Shown here one piece after another: positions 11,201 to 20,051 of a DNA stretch of 64,000 bases. Under the pieces are notes generated by a model that saw nothing but the letters and a program-made list of their open reading frames with translations, made no database searches and was not told where the DNA came from. A program made the translations under genes and the position numbers. The first letter of the stretch is position 1. Every line of letters starts with the position of its first letter. The DNA comes from Pedobacter sp. BS3 (lineage in GTDB: Bacteria > Bacteroidota > Bacteroidia > Sphingobacteriales > Sphingobacteriaceae), in assembly GCF_008274585.1 (NCBI RefSeq), contig NZ_VTRT01000009.1:1-64000 (forward strand), written 5' to 3'.

Positions 11201-13196
11201 TCAACTATTGTGCGATTAAGAGGGCTTTTAGTCTTGGTTTCGCTATGCAGGTGGACGAATTTCAATTCAACTATTGTGCGATTAAGAGTCCGACTGCTGT
11301 TTCTTTCTTAATCGGTTTTTGTTATTTCAATTCAACTATTGTGCGATTAAGAGTAAACGCCGCCAATCTTGCGACCCTATATCCCTAATTTCAATTCAAC
11401 TATTGTGCGATTAAGAGCGCCTTTGCGAAGGTGTGGCACGCTTTCAGAAACTACACATTTCAATTCAACTATTGTGCGATTAAGAGATGCAGACCAATGC
11501 CGAAAAGATATTATTAACGCTAATTTCAATTCAACTATTGTGCGATTAAGAGCATCCTTAGGCAATTCATTAATTACCTGCCAGTTGCATTTCAATTCAA
11601 CTATTGTGCGATTAAGAGAAACCCGACAATGCTATGCGGCTCGATGTTCAATTATTTCAATTCAACTATTGTGCGATTAAGAGTCTTGCATACTTTCTTT
11701 TTGCTGCCATATTATTTATTTCAATTCAACTATTGTGCGATTAAGAGAGAAACAGGGGGAAAGGCTAACGCTGCCCTCAAAATATTTCAATTCAACTATT
11801 GTGCGATTAAGAGTCAATTGCTTAACGGGTTTGAAAAAACGCTATACAATTTCAATTCAACTATTGTGCGATTAAGAGTTCTTGTTATCTTGCAGACCTA
11901 AGTCACGGGCTAATTTCAATTCAACTATTGTGCGATTAAGAGATTCAACAGAACATCAGATAGTTGTCTATCCTGAAGAATTTCAATTCAACTATTGTGC
12001 GATTAAGAGCCGGGATAGTCCATTTGTTCAAGCATGCCCGATTTATATTTCAATTCAACTATTGTGCGATTAAGAGAAAAATGTTTTTTTAAGCCCTACC
12101 GTCATCATCTCAATTTCAATTCAACTATTGTGCGATTAAGAGACGCATGTTGTTACAAGTTGCCTGTCTGCAACGCCCATTTCAATTCAACTATTGTGCG
12201 ATTAAGAGAAAACATCTACAGGCAATGATGTACTCCAATTGTACAAATTTCAATTCAACTATTGTGCGATTAAGAGCATACATCAATTTATCTTTATTGG
12301 CTTCAAACTCAATTTCAATTCAACTATTGTGCGATTAAGAGAGACAATGTGTATATTTACATCATGAAACAATTAAATTTCAATTCAACTATTGTGCGAT
12401 TAAGAGTCCTGCGCCGGGGTATTAGACCAAATCCGGTACAAAATTTCAATTCAACTATTGTGCGATTAAGAGTTCAAAACCCTCCGATTTAACCGGTAAC
12501 ACCTCCGAATTTCAATTCAACTATTGTGCGATTAAGAGGACTATTTCACGGGGATATAGTACCGATTTAAGCTCATTTCAATTCAACTATTGTGCGATTA
12601 AGAGTGAAATTCTTTTTAAGATACACAGCAACACCAAAATTTCAATTCAACTATTGTGCGATTAAGAGAACAACGGCTATTTACACGCATATAAGCCATA
12701 ACCATTTCAATTCAACTATTGTGCGATTAAGAGCCGTATTGAACTTTTAGTACATACCCATCTATAGTCATTTCAATTCAACTATTGTGCGATTAAGAGC
12801 CGTAAGGGATTTGCACTTAAAACTTAACATGTCCTAATTTCAATTCAACTATTGTGCGATTAAGAGATAGAAAAACAAAATTACAAATGTGCTTTAACTG
12901 GATTTCAATTCAACTATTGTGCGATTAAGAGCAGACAGGGTTTGGAAATATACCAATCAGTTTAAAAAATTTCAATTCAACTATTGTGCGATTAAGAGAA
13001 CAAAAGCCAATTAAGAAAGAAACAGCAGTCGGAATATTTCAATTCAACTATTGTGCGATTAAGAGTGGTCTGCTGAAAAAAACTCGATATAACTGCCATT
13101 ATTTCAATTCAACTATTGTGCGATTAAGAGAGTGTACCGTATTAACGGTAATAAGCTATCTGACAAATTTCAATTCAACTATTGTGCGATTAAGAG
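5223..13196 (-). CRISPR. CRISPR array, type I-B, 122 repeats and 121 spacers
   Basis: I counted 122 copies of a 30-bp unit, first at 5223-5252 and last at 13167-13196. On the plus strand it begins ATTTCAATTC and ends GCGATTAAGAG; all copies that I read look identical. Spacers are mostly 34-38 nt. Read on the minus strand the repeat starts CTCTTAATCG and ends GAATTGAAAT. The last eight bases, ATTGAAAT, match the usual type I-B crRNA 5' handle, so crRNAs are made from the minus strand. The leader lies between cas2 and the 13196 end. Three spacers occur three times each (6335-6931), leaving about 115 distinct spacers. Apparent ORFs across the array are translations of the repeat and are not genes. 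Confidence 0.98.
6335..6931 (-). repeat. 199-bp three-spacer block repeated three times in the array
   Basis: Repeats starting at 6335, 6534 and 6733 each open an identical 199-bp block of three repeats and three spacers (36, 36 and 37 nt). The three blocks are in perfect tandem. This is a segmental duplication inside the array, probably by recombination or replication slippage between repeats, rather than repeated acquisition. Confidence 0.97.
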
Positions 13197-13267
13197 CCGT
13201 CATATTGACAACGATAAAAAGCCTATTTTCAAGGCTTTAGAGTTTCAAAATTAAACATTTTTACCAG
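13197..13267 (-). promoter_or_regulatory. Array leader with candidate promoter
   Basis: This AT-rich segment sits between the cas-operon terminator and the first (leader-proximal) repeat. On the minus strand TAATTTTG (13246-13253) fits the TAnnTTTG -7 consensus and would start transcription about 40 nt before the first repeat. Directly downstream is a small hairpin (AAAGCC at 13218-13223 pairing with GGCTTT at 13233-13238) followed by TTTA. It could be a leader structure for spacer integration or a weak attenuator. The role is inference. Confidence 0.5.
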
Positions 13268-13316
13268 AAAAAGTTGTCGATATCCGATAATATGATTTAC
13301 CCCGGACATCGACAAC
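13268..13316 (-). terminator. Rho-independent terminator after cas2
   Basis: GTTGTCGATATCCG (13273-13286) and CGGACATCGACAAC (13303-13316) are complementary at 13 of 14 positions around a 16-nt loop. On the minus strand the stem is followed by TTTTTC. It would end the cas8b-cas2 transcript before the array leader. A third ATCGACAAC copy overlaps the cas2 stop (13396-13404). Confidence 0.65.
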
Positions 13317-13403
13317 CGATTATATTGCTTGCCTGCAAAGATTTTTTTATTTTACCAGTATGTCAAAGAACTTTCCTTGGCTTCATTGTTTCAGCATCGA
13401 CAA

Positions 13404-13667
13404 CTAAATAAAAGTATCCAGTTCATTTTTCTCTTTACCTACAAGCTGTTTTTCCAACCATTTCTCATTCCTGTTCTTAAAAACAATAATACTGTCACAT
13501 GCTTCATCCATAACCTCTCTGGCCCGATGTAATAGTTCTTTTAACTTTACTTCGGTTATTTCTCCTTCAAACACACTGTTCTGTATCCAGTTAAGGTATT
13601 GCCTACACAATTTAAGCATTTTTCCCACTCTTTTTTCGCCTATATCATATACCACAATTACATACAT
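13404..13667 (-). CDS. cas2: CRISPR-associated endonuclease Cas2
   Basis: An 87-aa ferredoxin-like protein of normal Cas2 length. It starts MYVIVVYDIGEKR, with the conserved metal-site Asp8 after the first strand. The SVFEGEIT segment is typical of Cas2 proteins in I-B loci. With Cas1 it forms the integrase complex that inserts new spacers at the leader-repeat junction. It starts 1 nt after the cas1 stop and is the last gene of the cas operon. A terminator and the array leader follow. Confidence 0.95.
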   Translation of the reverse strand: MYVIVVYDIGEKRVGKMLKLCRQYLNWIQNSVFEGEITEVKLKELLHRAREVMDEACDSIIVFKNRNEKWLEKQLVGKEKNELDTFI

Positions 13668-13668
13668 A

Positions 13669-14673
13669 TTACCACCAGCTTTTAAAAGGTTTATACTCTT
13701 CCATACCCAACAAATGTTTGGTAAGCTTATAGCATTCCAATTTCACCAGGTGTTTGTAACTTACACTTCTGTTCAGCGAACGATGCTTAATGGTTTCATT
13801 GAGCCGTTCTTCAAAGGCCCTTACAAATGTTTTTCGGGCAGTATCTTTCAATACTACACTATTAACCTGTACGTCAAAATCTTTAGCCTGAATTTCCTTT
13901 TTATTTAATACTTTAAAAATAACCCTGTCCACTAAGATCGGTTTAAAAACCTCTGCAAGATCTAATGCCAATGAATATCTACGGTATCCGGGATCATGCA
14001 AAAAACTGATAGTGGGATTTAATTGTGTATGATAAATTTGACCCAGACATACTGTATAACACATCATATTTCCGAAAGACACCAAAGCATTAACTTCGTT
14101 TCTAGGAGGCCGTTTACTGCGACCATTCATAGCAAAATCGTTCAAAATAATATCAAAGGCATCATAATATGTCTGGCGGATATTGCCTTCGAAGCCCATT
14201 AGCATATCAATATCGGTAGTATTGCTAAGCAAAGTGCTATATCGTTCAATAGTGGCAATGATATCGCCTAATTCCTTACCCCGGGAATGATAATACCGTA
14301 AATTTTTAAGTATGTTGAATACAGCTCCCTGAACAAACTTTTGTGCTATGATCAAACGCTTTGTTTTACTGCTGTGGTATTTGGTTTGTGCTATTTGCAT
14401 TTTGCCCGCTAATAAATAATCCTTAGGCATAAAGCTACCAGTATAATGCTCATAATAATCGAAGAAGTGAACTGCTATCTGCTCTTTTCCCAAGAAATTA
14501 TACAATGCACTGTTAGCATCTAATGCTCCAAAACAATACAGGTCGCTTACACCTTCTACCGGGATATATTTGGGCTGCCCTTCCGTACCGTTTTCATCCA
14601 CTGGTGTGAACTTGAGGGTATTGTCCTTGCGGCTCATGCGGCCAGGATTAAACAGGTAGTAGGTTTTTTTCAT
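13669..14673 (-). CDS. cas1: CRISPR-associated endonuclease Cas1 (type I-B)
   Basis: A 334-aa Cas1, the metal-dependent integrase of spacer acquisition. The catalytic triad is visible as Glu in PPRNEVNALVSFGN, His in FLHDPGYRRYSLALDLAE, and Asp a little further on in the same segment. The N-terminal beta-domain starts MKKTYYLFNPGRMSRKDN, as in Cas1 of I-B systems. The gene overlaps the cas4 stop by 1 nt, so the two are translationally coupled, which fits the known Cas4-Cas1 cooperation in PAM-compatible spacer processing. Confidence 0.97.
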   Translation of the reverse strand: MKKTYYLFNPGRMSRKDNTLKFTPVDENGTEGQPKYIPVEGVSDLYCFGALDANSALYNFLGKEQIAVHFFDYYEHYTGSFMPKDYLLAGKMQIAQTKYHSSKTKRLIIAQKFVQGAVFNILKNLRYYHSRGKELGDIIATIERYSTLLSNTTDIDMLMGFEGNIRQTYYDAFDIILNDFAMNGRSKRPPRNEVNALVSFGNMMCYTVCLGQIYHTQLNPTISFLHDPGYRRYSLALDLAEVFKPILVDRVIFKVLNKKEIQAKDFDVQVNSVVLKDTARKTFVRAFEERLNETIKHRSLNRSVSYKHLVKLECYKLTKHLLGMEEYKPFKSWW

Positions 14674-15200
14674 TATTCATTGATGTAACAGAGTTCATAA
14701 TAGGAGCAGCTTTTGCAGACCTTTGCATTGATAACCGGAGGACATTCTTCCGATTCTTTTAGCTGTGCTATAGATTGTATCGTTTTTTCCAAATGCTCAA
14801 TATCCTCCGCAGAAAGTCTTAACTGATCGGTTTGCCTCAATAACGGATATTCCAATATAGCGCTTGCTTCTTCAATTCCATTCAGCTTTAGCAGCCATAA
14901 ATAAAATTTTACCTGCCATTCGTGCGCCTTTTCTACTTTATCGCTGCGCTTGGTTTCATGAATTATTTTTTGCCCCGCATCATAAAAGTCTATTTTACCA
15001 AACAGACTAATATTATTGTAAGCTGCCTCTATGTTCAACTCAGTATGTTTTTCATTACGCTGCGGGTAGCTGGTCTCGTGCAACAGCTTGCCATCGTATA
15101 CCGTATCGCTGGTATGCTCCATGTTGATGCCGTTAGCATGTAGCCAGCATTCCCGTTTGCAAACATGATAAAGATTGATGAGTGTGGCGTTGATGGTCAT
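14673..15200 (-). CDS. cas4: CRISPR-associated exonuclease Cas4
   Basis: A 175-aa RecB-family nuclease. It has the N-terminal cysteine (CKRECWLHANG) and the C-terminal CKSCSYYELC cluster, which together give the four cysteines of the Fe-S cluster. The nuclease core is GKIDFYDAGQKIIHETKRSD, supplying the Asp and the ExK-type motif, then HEWQVKFYLWLL. Cas4 trims prespacers and helps choose PAM-flanked ends. Its ATG overlaps the cas3 stop by 4 nt (ATGA-type overlap). Confidence 0.95.
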   Translation of the reverse strand: MTINATLINLYHVCKRECWLHANGINMEHTSDTVYDGKLLHETSYPQRNEKHTELNIEAAYNNISLFGKIDFYDAGQKIIHETKRSDKVEKAHEWQVKFYLWLLKLNGIEEASAILEYPLLRQTDQLRLSAEDIEHLEKTIQSIAQLKESEECPPVINAKVCKSCSYYELCYINE

Positions 15201-17986
15201 AAGAATTGGGTTTCATTACTATTAAAATCATTATCCCGCATCCCTGATTCTATGTCGTAGAATTCTCTCCAATGTTCAATATACTTATATCCATATTCAG
15301 TTTTATCTTCATCGGAATAATGCGTAATCTGCTTTTCAATTTTATCACTTGCAAACAAAGAAAAAACATATTTGGACATTATTCCCTGCAATATCTTTTC
15401 TTCAGTCTTTTGCTTAATAAACTCTTGCTTATTGTGAATAAGGTTTAAATAAACATCAAACACTTTTTTACCCTCAATCTCATTTTCATCATTTGCAAAT
15501 ACCTGATATAATTTCAAAAAATCCAGTTCAGATTGTGAGAATACAGAGTCTTTCTGTCCTTCGAAAATTCCGTCAACTTGTATTGGGACTGATAAGGGTA
15601 CAAAGCAAGAAATATTATTTTGTTCAATCAGTTTAAAGTCTTCGTGTACAGATTTGAACTTTAGCGACTTGATTTTGTTCTCATAATCTCTAAAGTTTTC
15701 AACCATTGTTTTATCATTCCATTCATTTCTGTTATTCAAAACAATGTCATACAGCTTATCAAAATCTTTATTGTTTAAAATGTCAATGTATTGCTCATGT
15801 TTAATATGCTTTCCTGTCAATTCTAAACGTTTATCTTTTCCATAGATAATCGCTTCTTTATTATAGTTGAAGAGGAATAAAACACAATCCCGTTTATTGA
15901 CATTTCGGTTAATTCTGCCTGCCAGTTGTTCGTCGCTATCTATCAGCGAACGGTCCTTAAAGCCCAAATCCATATCTATATCCACGCCGGCTTCTACCAC
16001 TTGTGTAGTAATCAATAAGACTTTCTTTTTTCTATTGTTTTTGTTTTTGAGAAAGTTGATGATGTACTTTCTTCTATGCGGAAGAATAGTCCCTGACAAC
16101 ACAAATATCTCATCAAAAAAATCGATTCGTTTGATGAGATTATAAAATTCAGATGCCGTTTTTTTAAAGATAAATTCAATAATTGTGTAAACGCTACCTA
16201 AAGGCTTCGCGTTTCCAAAATCCTTTTCTGAATAGGCTTTAGACTCTGCTAACAGTCTTTCTGCAATTTCACTAAGCTCTAAATCTGTCCTGTCAAAATA
16301 ATCAAAATTAAAAGTAACTCTCCCCGAGAAATTAGGATTAGTGAAATACTTTTTCCTGGCTTCAGGCAACAGATAAACGAAGTCCTGAGCTTGCTCTTTT
16401 ATTACATTCAGCTTATCTAATTTTGGTAATGTCGCCGACATCAGTATAAACTTGATATTGAATTTGTCAGCGTATTGTTTTATGAAGTAAATGACCTTAT
16501 CCCAATGTTGGGGATTATAGGATTGCAATTCGTCTATCACCACAATAGAGTTAGCCAAACGATGTAGTAAATAGTTCGCTTCCTTTTCATTTGTCTTTAG
16601 AATATCAAAAAAGCGAATGTGAGATAAAAAGGTAAACGGATAATTGACAAAGAGATGATTGATATAATTAAGCTTTTCATTTCCGTAATTATCGTCATCT
16701 TCACTGTTTACTTTCATTCCTGCATTGGAATGCAATTCCACCATTTCATTTTCCTGCAAGCCTAAAGTTTCTTTAAGCGATTTATAGGTTTGGGTAATGA
16801 GCGTTGTAAATGGAAATACATAAAATACCTTGTTGTACTTTCCCTGATGCATTTTCAGTAGCTCTATTACTGCCAATGCAGACAGATTTGTTTTTCCGCC
16901 TCCGGTTGGTGCTTCTATATAAAATAAGTTGCTATCGGCATTTGAGCGAATACTACGAATAACTTCTATCGCCATTTCTGTTCGTAAAATATTCAGATTA
17001 TCTCCCGTAGCAATCTGCGGATTTTGAAACTCGTAGCTTTCAGTTTTTCCAAAAACAGCTTTGTTGTAATTCTTTTTCCCCTCTGCTTCATTTAACCAAT
17101 CCGCATTCGTAACAAATTGATATATCTCCTCAATTCTTTCCTTTGAAAGTGTGCCGAAGTCAGTAATTTTTGCTGAGTACTCCTTATCGCTATTCATATA
17201 CTCATTTGTTGCCAAATAATCGGAAGCCGTAAGTAGCGAAAAGTTCAAACGGCATAGTGCATAGAGCGAGAATGAGTTGTCTCTTTTTAGCTTTTGCTGA
17301 TTCTCCAACCAATCATTTTTACCAATCATTTGAATGATATTCTGGTTTATGTCAAAGCCAAAAGCGTTTAAATATTTGGATAAAAACAATTTAACATCAT
17401 CGAAAATAAATTTGGCTTTTAATTCTGCAAATCCCGTAGTATAAATGCTATCATCATCAAACTGCCGACTATGATGTTTAAAAATAGAATAGGATAAATA
17501 AATGCAGGCAGTGATTAAAGCTGGGTCAAATTTATGTTCAAATGCAATCTCATTCAGATGTTTGCTTAGATAGATGTATGCACTAAGAGCTGAATGTGTA
17601 GAACCAATAGGACTATCAGAATCAATCAACTTCCTATGTAGCTCATTCCGCATCTTATCAGACTGAAATCGTTCATTTATCTTGCCATAATCGTGGAAAA
17701 CAATAGTATTTACAAACAACTTTTTCAAATAGTTGGCGGTTTTGGGGTTGCCGCTCGTATTAATGCTTTGTATTAGTTTATCAATAACAGGTTCAAGCCT
17801 ATGTTCATTTACCAATTGGACAAAATATTGGTTTACCAATGTGATATGTTCTTCCAGTGTTTCATTTGGAATATCAACATTCAGCTTTGGTAAATGAGCA
17901 AAATAACTTCCGGCATTGCTTAAAAACGTATGCAATGCAGGGAGTCCGTTTAAGATTTCAGCAACCGATTTAAAACAGCTGGACAT
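15197..17986 (-). CDS. cas3: CRISPR-associated helicase-nuclease Cas3 (HD fused)
   Basis: A 929-aa Cas3. The N-terminal HD nuclease domain carries FHDYGK (His98-Asp99), preceded by conserved His residues and followed by KHHSRQF near residue 171. The SF2 helicase core has Walker A EAPTGGGKT (359-367), a DEAD-type VIDELQ box, SATLPK (motif III) and QLAGRINRNVNKR (motif VI). It is recruited by Cascade to nick and degrade the displaced target strand. All key motifs are intact. Its start overlaps the cas5 stop by 17 nt. Confidence 0.96.
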   Translation of the reverse strand: MSSCFKSVAEILNGLPALHTFLSNAGSYFAHLPKLNVDIPNETLEEHITLVNQYFVQLVNEHRLEPVIDKLIQSINTSGNPKTANYLKKLFVNTIVFHDYGKINERFQSDKMRNELHRKLIDSDSPIGSTHSALSAYIYLSKHLNEIAFEHKFDPALITACIYLSYSIFKHHSRQFDDDSIYTTGFAELKAKFIFDDVKLFLSKYLNAFGFDINQNIIQMIGKNDWLENQQKLKRDNSFSLYALCRLNFSLLTASDYLATNEYMNSDKEYSAKITDFGTLSKERIEEIYQFVTNADWLNEAEGKKNYNKAVFGKTESYEFQNPQIATGDNLNILRTEMAIEVIRSIRSNADSNLFYIEAPTGGGKTNLSALAVIELLKMHQGKYNKVFYVFPFTTLITQTYKSLKETLGLQENEMVELHSNAGMKVNSEDDDNYGNEKLNYINHLFVNYPFTFLSHIRFFDILKTNEKEANYLLHRLANSIVVIDELQSYNPQHWDKVIYFIKQYADKFNIKFILMSATLPKLDKLNVIKEQAQDFVYLLPEARKKYFTNPNFSGRVTFNFDYFDRTDLELSEIAERLLAESKAYSEKDFGNAKPLGSVYTIIEFIFKKTASEFYNLIKRIDFFDEIFVLSGTILPHRRKYIINFLKNKNNRKKKVLLITTQVVEAGVDIDMDLGFKDRSLIDSDEQLAGRINRNVNKRDCVLFLFNYNKEAIIYGKDKRLELTGKHIKHEQYIDILNNKDFDKLYDIVLNNRNEWNDKTMVENFRDYENKIKSLKFKSVHEDFKLIEQNNISCFVPLSVPIQVDGIFEGQKDSVFSQSELDFLKLYQVFANDENEIEGKKVFDVYLNLIHNKQEFIKQKTEEKILQGIMSKYVFSLFASDKIEKQITHYSDEDKTEYGYKYIEHWREFYDIESGMRDNDFNSNETQFL

Positions 17987-18740
17987 AGGCCTCTAATTCT
18001 TCAACAAATACCAAATTTTCAATAAGGTGTGCATTTTTTATCTGATAATTTGAGAATGCAAATTCTGTAATGTCATATTGCATCAACTCCAGGTCAAAAC
18101 CTTTGGGTAATCTTTCGAAATACAGAAAATTCATTTCTTCAAAGTCGATATTCAGCAAGTCCGGGAACGGAGCTTCTGTATTCCCTTTTAGAACAATTGC
18201 CTTTTGGAAAACAGATTTAATTTTTACACTTTCCTCCTTTTTAATTTCCTTGTTTGAAAAACTATATTCAGTAAATGTTGAGGGATTCCACCAAGCCGAG
18301 AATTCATTCTTTCCCAGATAAGGAATATATACGGATTCTCCTTTTTTTAAAGAATCGTAAAGTGCAGAATACAATTCATTATCGCTATCCAATAAAAGAT
18401 ATATCCTGTAAACCGGATTTACCAAAGTAAGCTCTTCGGTCAGGAAATTTGTGCCTTTATTCGCATAGCCAACCGTATTTGTATATTTGATATTGGTCTT
18501 CGTAAAATTTCCTTTATCGTGCTCCAACGGCTCTACGCCAATCTTTAAATCTTTGAGCTTCTCGTAATATTCCGGCAGTTTGCCTTTTTCCTGATAACCA
18601 CTCAATCCAAGTACCGCCCCTAGTATTCCTAACAAAGCAGGTTTGTGAATGATATTGTACGACAGGTTTATCGTATTGTTGGTCTCGGGCTTTCTGAAAA
18701 AAGCAAAATCAGCCTGTAAGTCAAATGATATTAATTTCAT
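17970..18740 (-). CDS. cas5: Cascade subunit Cas5 (type I-B, Cas5h)
   Basis: A 256-aa RAMP-fold protein starting MKLISFDLQADFAFFRKPETN. The ALLGILGAVLGLSGYQ motif near residue 35 is typical of Cas5 from I-B (Hmari/Tneap-like) systems. Cas5 caps the 5' handle of the crRNA at the foot of Cascade and contacts Cas8b. It lies between cas7 and cas3, with a 12-nt gap to cas7 and an overlap with cas3, as expected for a single operon. Confidence 0.93.
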   Translation of the reverse strand: MKLISFDLQADFAFFRKPETNNTINLSYNIIHKPALLGILGAVLGLSGYQEKGKLPEYYEKLKDLKIGVEPLEHDKGNFTKTNIKYTNTVGYANKGTNFLTEELTLVNPVYRIYLLLDSDNELYSALYDSLKKGESVYIPYLGKNEFSAWWNPSTFTEYSFSNKEIKKEESVKIKSVFQKAIVLKGNTEAPFPDLLNIDFEEMNFLYFERLPKGFDLELMQYDITEFAFSNYQIKNAHLIENLVFVEELEAYVQLF

Positions 18741-18752
18741 TAGCTGATATGT

Positions 18753-19664
18753 TTATAGTTCAGAGAATACGGCTCCGGCAGGCTCATTCAATACTTTTGT
18801 GTTGGATTTATTGTAGTAAATTTCTATTTTCTCAATTTCACTTTTTATATGTTCCTCTGATAGCAAAGCACTTGCCTTTGAAAAGTCAATTTCCTTTTCT
18901 TCATTAATGTCTATCAGGCTTACAAATGAGGGTAATACTACTTTCGATTCGGGTTTTAGCTGTATCCACAGCAACAATTCGTTTTCTGTTCCGGCTTTAG
19001 CTGCCGAATCGTAATAAGTAGCCCCTTTTCTCAACCCTTCTTTGAGCTTTGAAATATCACTATCTGTTAATCCTTCTCCTTTTACACGGGTTACATCGTC
19101 TTCAATGTTTTTGGGGTTTACAGAAAAATGATGAACATAATGCCCTTCCTGCAAACGGGATTGAGACCCTAATGTAGTCATTGTGCTTTCAGCACTTGCT
19201 TCGTTCGAGTTACGAAATGGCGACATTATTTGTTCTGAATAGATAACATTCTCAGCAAATTTGTTTAATCCGTGTGTAATCTGGCACGTACCGTGAATAG
19301 AAATATTTGTCTTGCCTGCATACGTACCCCCGAATAATTTGACATCCAGACATTTCAAAATATTACCTAAAACTTCCAATCTGAGTTTTGTTTTGTCTTT
19401 CTCTTTAGAATCGCCAAAATGAAGATTATAGGTTTCATCCAATGTACGTGGGGACATCTCCTCACTCAAAGATTTAAAGTAAAATACCTTTTCTCCCAAT
19501 GCATCTTTCCAGTAATTCCTGATGGAATATTTCAAGGCTTTATCGGTAGCATAAACGGTTCCATTCGGCAGTTTTCGGGGTTGTCCAGAAAAATCGGCGT
19601 TATAGTTTGAATTGATTGATTTGATGATGGCTGCACCGTAAACTCTGTTATTAAATGTTGTCAT
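18753..19664 (-). CDS. cas7: Cascade backbone subunit Cas7 (Csh2)
   Basis: A 303-aa Cas7/Csh2. It opens with the conserved NNRVYGAAIIKSINSNYNADF segment and includes a GTCQITHGLNKFAENV core and the ESTMTTLGSQSRLQEGHYVHHF stretch seen in I-B Cas7. Several copies line the spacer part of the crRNA to form the Cascade backbone. It starts 6 nt after the cas8b stop. Length is normal and I see no disruption. Confidence 0.95.
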   Translation of the reverse strand: MTTFNNRVYGAAIIKSINSNYNADFSGQPRKLPNGTVYATDKALKYSIRNYWKDALGEKVFYFKSLSEEMSPRTLDETYNLHFGDSKEKDKTKLRLEVLGNILKCLDVKLFGGTYAGKTNISIHGTCQITHGLNKFAENVIYSEQIMSPFRNSNEASAESTMTTLGSQSRLQEGHYVHHFSVNPKNIEDDVTRVKGEGLTDSDISKLKEGLRKGATYYDSAAKAGTENELLLWIQLKPESKVVLPSFVSLIDINEEKEIDFSKASALLSEEHIKSEIEKIEIYYNKSNTKVLNEPAGAVFSEL

Positions 19665-19670
19665 ATTATT

Positions 19671-20051
19671 TTATTTTGGATTGTTTGAACTGAATAATTG
19701 ATTTTTTGCAAATACACCTGACAGTATTTGAGGTAATAAATGTTTTAAGTTGACATCGGTTTCATAGCTTAAAACAAACGCAGCTACTTTCTCAAAATTC
19801 TTAGAGAAATTCTCATGCTTATACCTTCCAAAATCGTTTGTAATTGCTTTTTTGAACTCTGCACATTTTGATTGCTGCAAATAAGGCTCTAACAGATTGT
19901 AACTATTGTCTGCCGATTTGCTTTTACTTAAAATGTATTCGATAACCTGACCGGCTGCAAATGCAAACTTTTCGTCTGTAATATCAGTTAATTCTTCGCC
20001 GGAAATAATGGCTGCGACGAAATCCTGATATTCTTTTAACTTGTTCACCAT
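19671..20051 (-). CDS. Possible internal Cas11b-like small subunit (in-frame start inside cas8b)
   Basis: In several type I-B systems the small subunit Cas11b is made from an internal in-frame start in cas8b. Here an in-frame ATG (codon 522; 20051-20049) opens a 126-aa all-helical C-terminal product beginning MVNKLKEYQ. It is preceded by a purine/A-rich stretch (AAACAAAAAATAAAT), which is a plausible start region in Bacteroidota. This is inference from family knowledge; another internal Met (MVFNS) is also possible. Confidence 0.3.
   Translation of the reverse strand: MVNKLKEYQDFVAAIISGEELTDITDEKFAFAAGQVIEYILSKSKSADNSYNLLEPYLQQSKCAEFKKAITNDFGRYKHENFSKNFEKVAAFVLSYETDVNLKHLLPQILSGVFAKNQLFSSNNPK

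Noticed and set aside
5669-13240. Many ORFs of 60-130 aa across the array, with repeated FNSTIVRLR or FQFNYCAIKS peptides
   Set aside because: They are the translated CRISPR repeat; the period and the spacers between them show that they are not genes.
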